A stretch of DNA of 64,000 nucleotides from an uncultured Oscillospiraceae bacterium (GTDB lineage: Bacteria; Bacillota; Clostridia; Oscillospirales; Oscillospiraceae): NCBI GenBank assembly GCA_947626265.1, contig CANQRM010000004.1, positions 1 through 64,000 of the forward strand, written 5' to 3'. A program made the translations under genes and the position numbers. Below the pieces are notes generated by a model that made no database searches, was not told the origin of the DNA, and saw only the letters and a list, made by a program, of their open reading frames with translations. This document shows, one piece after another, positions 59,851 to 64,000 of the stretch (positions are counted from its first letter, which is position 1; every line of letters begins with the position of its first letter).

Positions 59851-60366
59851 ATGGTTTTTATCAAGAACTTAGAAACGCCAAGATTGACGATCCGTTCCTG
59901 GCAGAAGTCCGATAAAGACTTTACACTGTCTCTATGGGGAGACAAAGAAAACGGAAAGTATATGAGCGACCCTATCCGCGAGAACATGGATGAAGCGTAT
60001 CTCAAATGTGTCGATGAGATGGAAGACGACCTGGAGGGATATTATCTGGTCGCTGAATGGAAAGAGGATGGTACGCCTGTCGGTACCTGCTGCATATTCC
60101 CTGAAAACGGGAATTACGATATCGGATATTGCATCTCAAAAGACCATTGGAAAGAAGGCCTCGGAACCGAAGTGGTCGACGCCATCATTCGCTGGGTCAA
60201 GGCGGAAGGCGGCAAGTCCATCACGGGAGAAGTGGCAGATATCAATCTTGCGTCGATTACGCTTCTTCGTAAATTTGGGTTTTCAGAGGTCAGAAAAACG
60301 CGCTATAAAAAATGGGGAGAAGAAACCTATTTTGATGCCCATTATTATAAGCTGAACTTAGAGTGA
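59851..60366 (+). CDS. GNAT-family N-acetyltransferase
   Basis: 171 residues. METPRLTIR-like start (LETPRLTIRSWQKSD), then GYCISKDHWKEGLGTEVVDAIIRWVKAEG with the acetyl-CoA loop, and NLASITLLRKFGFSEVRKTRYKKWG. This is the RimJ/RimL type. Codon use is clearly more A+T-rich than in the genes around it, which suggests horizontal gain. The substrate is unknown. Confidence 0.9.
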   Translation: MVFIKNLETPRLTIRSWQKSDKDFTLSLWGDKENGKYMSDPIRENMDEAYLKCVDEMEDDLEGYYLVAEWKEDGTPVGTCCIFPENGNYDIGYCISKDHWKEGLGTEVVDAIIRWVKAEGGKSITGEVADINLASITLLRKFGFSEVRKTRYKKWGEETYFDAHYYKLNLE

Positions 60367-60435
60367 GCGTTCTATTCTGCACAACCAAATCCCGTTTATC
60401 GGGTTCTTTTCTACGATATTCGTAAGAGGTGACCC

Positions 60436-61299
60436 ATGATCTGTTCTATCTGTCCACGCAAGTGCGGCGTCCTCCGGGACGCCGCACATACCGGCTTCTG
60501 CGGCGTGGGGGAAGAGCCTGTGGTGAGCCGGGCGGCGCCACATTTCTGGGAGGAGCCCTGCATCAGCGGCGTCCGGGGCAGCGGCGCGGTGTTCTTCGCC
60601 GGGTGTAGTCTGCGGTGCGTCTTTTGCCAGAACCATGACATCAGCGCCGGGGCCAGGGGCAAGACCGTCACCGTGGACCGGCTGCGGGAGATATTCCGGG
60701 AGCTGGAGCGGCAGGGCGTGCACAATATGAATCTCGTCACCGGGGCCCACTTCCTGCCCGCCGTCGTGAAGGCCCTGGACCCGCCGCCGGGTATCCCGGT
60801 GGTATGGAACAGCGGGGGATATGAGTCCGTCCTGGCCCTGAAGGCGCTGAAGGGGAAGGTGCAGGTGTACCTGCCGGACATGAAATACATGGACGGTGCC
60901 CTCGCGGCGGAGCTCTCCGGCGCGGGGGATTACCCCGCCGTGGCCAGGGCCGCCATCCTGGAGATGTTCCGCCAGACGGGCCCCTACGTGCTGGACGGGG
61001 ACGGCATGCTCGTCCGGGGCGTGATGATACGCCACCTGGTCCTGCCGGGCGAGCTTGACAACACCTTCGCGGTGTTGGACTGGATCCGGGAGACCTTCCG
61101 GGACGGGGACGTGCTGGTCAGTCTCATGGGCCAGTACACCCCCAACGGCGTGGGCGGCCCGGACCGCCCCCTGACCCAAGAGGAGTATCAGCGCGCCGCG
61201 GACTACATGGCCGCCCTGGGCCTTCTGGAGGGCTACACTCAGGAGCTTTCCAGCGCCGAGAGCGCCTACACCCCGCCCTTCGACGGCACGGGAGTATGA
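60436..61299 (+). CDS. Radical SAM protein (PflA-like, COG1313 type)
   Basis: 287 residues. N-terminal cysteines CSICPRKCGVLRD and GFCGVGEE are followed by the radical SAM cluster motif CSLRCVFCQN (CxxxCxxC). Later parts include GIPVVWNSGGYES and YLPDMKYMD. The family is annotated as a putative pyruvate formate-lyase activating enzyme, but no PFL is nearby, so the target is unknown. Confidence 0.9.
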   Translation: MICSICPRKCGVLRDAAHTGFCGVGEEPVVSRAAPHFWEEPCISGVRGSGAVFFAGCSLRCVFCQNHDISAGARGKTVTVDRLREIFRELERQGVHNMNLVTGAHFLPAVVKALDPPPGIPVVWNSGGYESVLALKALKGKVQVYLPDMKYMDGALAAELSGAGDYPAVARAAILEMFRQTGPYVLDGDGMLVRGVMIRHLVLPGELDNTFAVLDWIRETFRDGDVLVSLMGQYTPNGVGGPDRPLTQEEYQRAADYMAALGLLEGYTQELSSAESAYTPPFDGTGV

Positions 61300-61310
61300 A
61301 AAAATTGCAC

Positions 61311-61342
61311 GGGGAAACGGCACCGCCGTTTCCCCCTTTTTT
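61311..61342 (+). terminator. Terminator of the radical SAM gene
   Basis: GGGGAAACGGC (61311-61321) pairs with GCCGTTTCCCC (61325-61335), followed by a C and six T. Confidence 0.92.
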
Positions 61343-61346
61343 GCGC

Positions 61347-61374
61347 AGGATAGCATCTATAATATACCTATCCT
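61347..61374 (+). promoter_or_regulatory. Promoter/operator region of the ParB/Noc gene
   Basis: A TATAAT (61358-61363) is framed by the inverted repeat AGGATAG (61347-61353) and CTATCCT (61368-61374). No clear -35 is seen. Confidence 0.45.
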
Positions 61375-61400
61375 ATGCGGTAAAAGGGGGGACTATTCCC

Positions 61401-62192
61401 ATGCAGATGCTGAAGACCCGGCGGCGGGGGATGGTGGCGGAGCTGGCGGTGGAGGACATCGCCCCCAGCCCCTATCAGCCCCGGCAGAACTTCGACCCGG
61501 CCCAGCTGGAGGAGCTGGCGGCCAGCATAGGCCGCTACGGGGTGCTGAGCCCCCTGTCCGTGCGGTACCGGGCGGGCCGGTATGAGCTGGTGGCGGGGGA
61601 GCGGCGGCTCCGGGCGGCGAAGATGGCGGGGCTGGAGCGGGTGCCCTGCCTGGTGCTGGAGGTGGACGAGGCGGAGAGCGGCGTGCTGGCCCTGGTGGAG
61701 AACCTGCAGCGGCAGGACCTGGACTTCATCGAGCAGGCCCGGGGCATCGCCCGGCTCATGGACACCTTCGGCCTGAGCCAGGAGGAGTGCGCCCGGCGGC
61801 TGGGCAAGAGCCAGTCCGCCGTCGCCAACAAGCTGCGGCTATTAAAGCTGCCCGCCGACATCCTCTCCAAGCTCCGGGCGGCGGAGCTCACCGAGCGCCA
61901 CGGCCGGGCGCTGCTGCGCCTGCCCGACGACGAGCTGCGCCGCCAGGCTTTGGACCATATCATCGAGCGGCAGCTCACCGTCCCCGCCGCGGACAGCTAC
62001 ATAGACGCCCTCCTGGCCCGCCAGACCCGCCCGGCCCCCACCCGGACCCGGTTCGTCTTAAAAGACGTGCGGGTATTTTTGAACACCCTCCAGCGGAACG
62101 TGGACGTGATGCGCCAGGGGGGCGTGGACGTGGGGATGCTCCGGGAGCAGAATGACAATGAGATGGTGGTGACCATCCGGATCAGGCGGTAG
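61401..62192 (+). CDS. ParB/Noc-family DNA-binding protein
   Basis: 263 residues from MQMLKTRRRGMVAEL; AAAGGGGGG lies eight bases upstream. The ParB nuclease/CTPase-like domain has IAPSPYQPRQNF, LVAGERRLRAAKMAG and LVENLQRQDLDFIEQARG. The HTH is LSQEECARRLGKSQSAVANKLRLLKLP, closer to Noc than to Spo0J. It would spread on DNA by CTP binding and act in nucleoid occlusion or segregation. No parA or parS was found here, so Noc-type work is the more likely reading. Confidence 0.88.
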   Translation: MQMLKTRRRGMVAELAVEDIAPSPYQPRQNFDPAQLEELAASIGRYGVLSPLSVRYRAGRYELVAGERRLRAAKMAGLERVPCLVLEVDEAESGVLALVENLQRQDLDFIEQARGIARLMDTFGLSQEECARRLGKSQSAVANKLRLLKLPADILSKLRAAELTERHGRALLRLPDDELRRQALDHIIERQLTVPAADSYIDALLARQTRPAPTRTRFVLKDVRVFLNTLQRNVDVMRQGGVDVGMLREQNDNEMVVTIRIRR

Positions 62193-62200
62193 GTTTTACC

Positions 62201-62229
62201 TTGCAATATATGGATAGGGAGGGTACAAT
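62201..62229 (+). promoter_or_regulatory. Promoter of the secreted protein gene
   Basis: TTGCAA (62201-62206) and TACAAT (62224-62229) are 17 bases apart, 35 bases before the ATG. Confidence 0.7.
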
Positions 62230-62263
62230 AAGTTAAGAAATATAGATAAAAGGATGTGGAAAG

Positions 62264-63418
62264 ATGAAGAAATGGCTTATGGCTCTCACCTTGGCGCTGG
62301 CGCTGGTGTTCTCGCTGGTGGACAGTTGCCTGGCCGCAGGGGACGCCCCGGCCATCACCATGGGCGGGACCGTGGACGGCACCTGTGTGGAGATGCCCGA
62401 TGGCAGCTATACCGCCGGCGGGCTCTTTCTGGTGTGCCACGATGAGCGGATGATGAATCAGGGCGGCCACTTCAACGCCATCGAGGCCCAGGACGGCAGC
62501 CATACCCTTCTGGCGGACCGCTCCTTCTCGGAGGACTACAGTCTCTATGGGGACGACTTCCACATCGAACTGGACTATGCCGTCTATGACGGCCTGGCGG
62601 TCATCACCTACGCCCCTGCCAACAGCGAAGGCCTGTGGCGGCTGACGGAGGCGCAGAGCCCCACCGATTCCGTGCCGGTGCTGCTGACGCTGCCGGAGGG
62701 CGGCTATGATGGGTATCCCGTTCTGCTGGACCTGGAAACAGGAGAGCTGACGGATGTGCCCGCGGAATGCGGCATGGACCTTCCCAAAGATATCCGCAGC
62801 GCCGTATTTTCCCCCGACAGGAGCGCCCTGCTCCTGCGGGGCGGGGACGGCACGCCCTGGTACTGCGACCTGGCCGACGGGACCATATATGACCTGGACG
62901 AGCTGACCGGCGCCCACACCGGCGTGTGCGTGCTGGGCGAAGAGGGCGTGTGCTGCCTGACAGCGGATCCCTTCCGGGCCTGGATCGTGGCGCGGGACGA
63001 TCCCGTAGCTGCGGAGACTGCCGCCGATGTTGACGACCTTATATTTCTCCCGGACGCCGACCGGGCCTTTGGCGGCGGGTTCGCCCTGGGCCTGGATGAA
63101 GCTGATAACGTCTTCGTGCTGGACCTGTTCACCGGGGAGCAGACGCCTATAGAGGGTTTTGCCTGGCCCGGGGAGGGCACGGAGTGCTCCCTCAGCCCAG
63201 ACGGGGACAAACTGTGCATCTACCGCTCCCGGTATGAGAACGAAACGCTTTATATGGACGCCTGGGTGCTGGACTGCGTCGCCGGGCAGATGCTGCGGCT
63301 GAACACCGCCGGTGTGGAGGAGATCAAACCCCATGCTGTGTACTGGTCCGGGAACGACCGGCTCGCCATCCTGGGCGGCGTGCCCGGCGCGGACGCCTAT
63401 TGGGTATACCCGCTCTGA
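62264..63418 (+). CDS. Secreted protein of unknown function, propeller-like
   Basis: 384 residues. The signal peptide is MKKWLMALTLALALVFSLVDSCLAAG; VDSC is a poor lipobox, so secretion by signal peptidase I is more likely. The mature part has repeated short strands with Asp-Gly turns (LLLRGGDGTPWYCDLADGTIYDL, CSLSPDGDKLCIYRS, FSPDRSALLLRG), like TolB or WD40-type propeller blades. No catalytic motif seen. It ends two bases before the MATE gene start, so they may be co-transcribed. Confidence 0.78.
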   Translation: MKKWLMALTLALALVFSLVDSCLAAGDAPAITMGGTVDGTCVEMPDGSYTAGGLFLVCHDERMMNQGGHFNAIEAQDGSHTLLADRSFSEDYSLYGDDFHIELDYAVYDGLAVITYAPANSEGLWRLTEAQSPTDSVPVLLTLPEGGYDGYPVLLDLETGELTDVPAECGMDLPKDIRSAVFSPDRSALLLRGGDGTPWYCDLADGTIYDLDELTGAHTGVCVLGEEGVCCLTADPFRAWIVARDDPVAAETAADVDDLIFLPDADRAFGGGFALGLDEADNVFVLDLFTGEQTPIEGFAWPGEGTECSLSPDGDKLCIYRSRYENETLYMDAWVLDCVAGQMLRLNTAGVEEIKPHAVYWSGNDRLAILGGVPGADAYWVYPL

Positions 63419-63419
63419 T

Positions 63420-64000
63420 ATGCCCAAAGACCGAACCCTCATAAAAGACTATACGACCGGCCCCGTGGGGCGGCAGCTGCTGGCCTTTGCCTGGCCCTTC
63501 ATGCTGTCGAACCTGCTTCAGACCGCCTACAACCTGGTGGACATGGCGGTGGTGGGCCGGTACGTGGGGCCGGCGGGCCTCTCCGCCGTGGGCGTGGGCG
63601 CGGACGTGATACACCTTTTCACCTTCGTGTGCATGGGCTTTTGCAACGCCGGGCAGGTGCTCATCAGCCAGTACGTGGGTCTCAAAGACCGGGAGAGCCT
63701 TTCCAAAATGGTGGGCGTCATGTTCACGTTCATCTTAGGGCTCAGTCTCGTCATATCCGCCTTCGGGCTGGCCTTCGCCCGGCAGCTCACCGCCCTATTG
63801 AACGTGCCGCCGGAGGCGGCGGAGTACTGCCGGCAGTACACAGTGTGCTGCGCGGCGGGGCTGGTGCTGCTGGTGGGGTACGTGATGGTGGCGGCCATCC
63901 TCCGGGGCATGGGCCAGTCCAAGATGCCCATGGTGTTCATCGTCATCGCGTCGGTGCTGAACGTGATTTTGGACATCCTGTTCGTGTCCGGGGGCATGGG
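63420..64000 (+). CDS. MATE-family efflux transporter, N-terminal part (runs off window)
   Basis: 193 residues are visible from MPKDRTLIKDYTTGPVGRQLLAFAWPFMLSNLLQTAYNLVDMAVVGRYVG, the MATE N-terminus with helix 1 and 2 motifs. Further on are VLISQYVGLKDRESLS and AAILRGMGQSKMPMVFI. It exports drugs or metabolites using a Na+ or H+ gradient. It is placed one base after the TGA of the secreted protein. Confidence 0.92.
   Translation, partial: MPKDRTLIKDYTTGPVGRQLLAFAWPFMLSNLLQTAYNLVDMAVVGRYVGPAGLSAVGVGADVIHLFTFVCMGFCNAGQVLISQYVGLKDRESLSKMVGVMFTFILGLSLVISAFGLAFARQLTALLNVPPEAAEYCRQYTVCCAAGLVLLVGYVMVAAILRGMGQSKMPMVFIVIASVLNVILDILFVSGGM

Overview
The window looks like a piece of a GC-rich Clostridia chromosome (Bacillota), most likely of the Oscillospiraceae type. 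That is an inference from several signs seen together: strong AGGAGG ribosome sites, a CIRCE element on an Hsp20 gene, a SAM-I riboswitch, an FprA flavodiiron protein, a DUF711/ACT pair, PlsY, and many ATGA start/stop overlaps. No rRNA genes, CRISPR arrays or replication origin were seen. Two tRNAs are present: Ala(GGC) and initiator fMet.

Region 1-7.4 kb: the 3' end of an IS3-type transposase; an HtrA protease, ECF sigma factor and RsgI-like anti-sigma factor in a row; a TetR-controlled ABC-2 exporter; and a second HtrA protease. Region 7.4-10.8 kb: two small XRE regulators, a large serine recombinase without companions, an array of hairpin repeats and tRNA-Ala. Region 10.8-16.5 kb: a complete branched-chain amino acid transporter (livKHMGF order) and a MarR regulator with a clear operator. 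Region 16.6-23.5 kb: the ACT-hom-lysC aspartate operon; an acyl-CoA dehydrogenase fused to ETF-alpha and rubredoxin, placed just upstream of the flavodiiron protein FprA; and hsp20.

Region 23.7-35 kb: a nucleotidyltransferase; a solute-binding protein translationally coupled to an MscS channel carrying two Cache-like sensor regions; DUF711 plus ACT; a MITE-like repeat; TrmO; DUF378; a collagen-like protein; and metK-ahcY under a SAM-I riboswitch. Region 35-49.4 kb: HPF; a candidate small RNA with its own operator and terminator; an amino-acid ABC transporter; TcdA; a second hairpin-repeat locus; FtsH; an MGDG-synthase-like glycosyltransferase with PlsY; an MMPL exporter with a heptad-repeat partner and a frameshifted TetR; and an HdeD-like protein.

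Region 49.75-57.13 kb is a compact integrative element in the 3' half of tRNA-fMet. It has 49-bp att repeats, integrase arm sites at both ends, an integrase with an embedded HTH, a CI-like repressor, an excisionase-like protein, a replication module, a nuclease, small and large terminase, and several small proteins, but no recognisable capsid, portal, tail or lysis genes. It resembles a phage satellite (PICI-like) that carries its own complete terminase. Region 57.2-64 kb: an iron-sulfur aldo/keto reductase, ApbE, a 3-methyladenine glycosylase, a GNAT of different composition, a radical SAM protein, a ParB/Noc protein, a secreted protein of unknown function and the start of a MATE exporter.

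The best candidates for something undescribed are the terminase-bearing satellite, the binding-protein/Cache-MscS channel pair, and the ACAD-ETF-rubredoxin fusion beside FprA.
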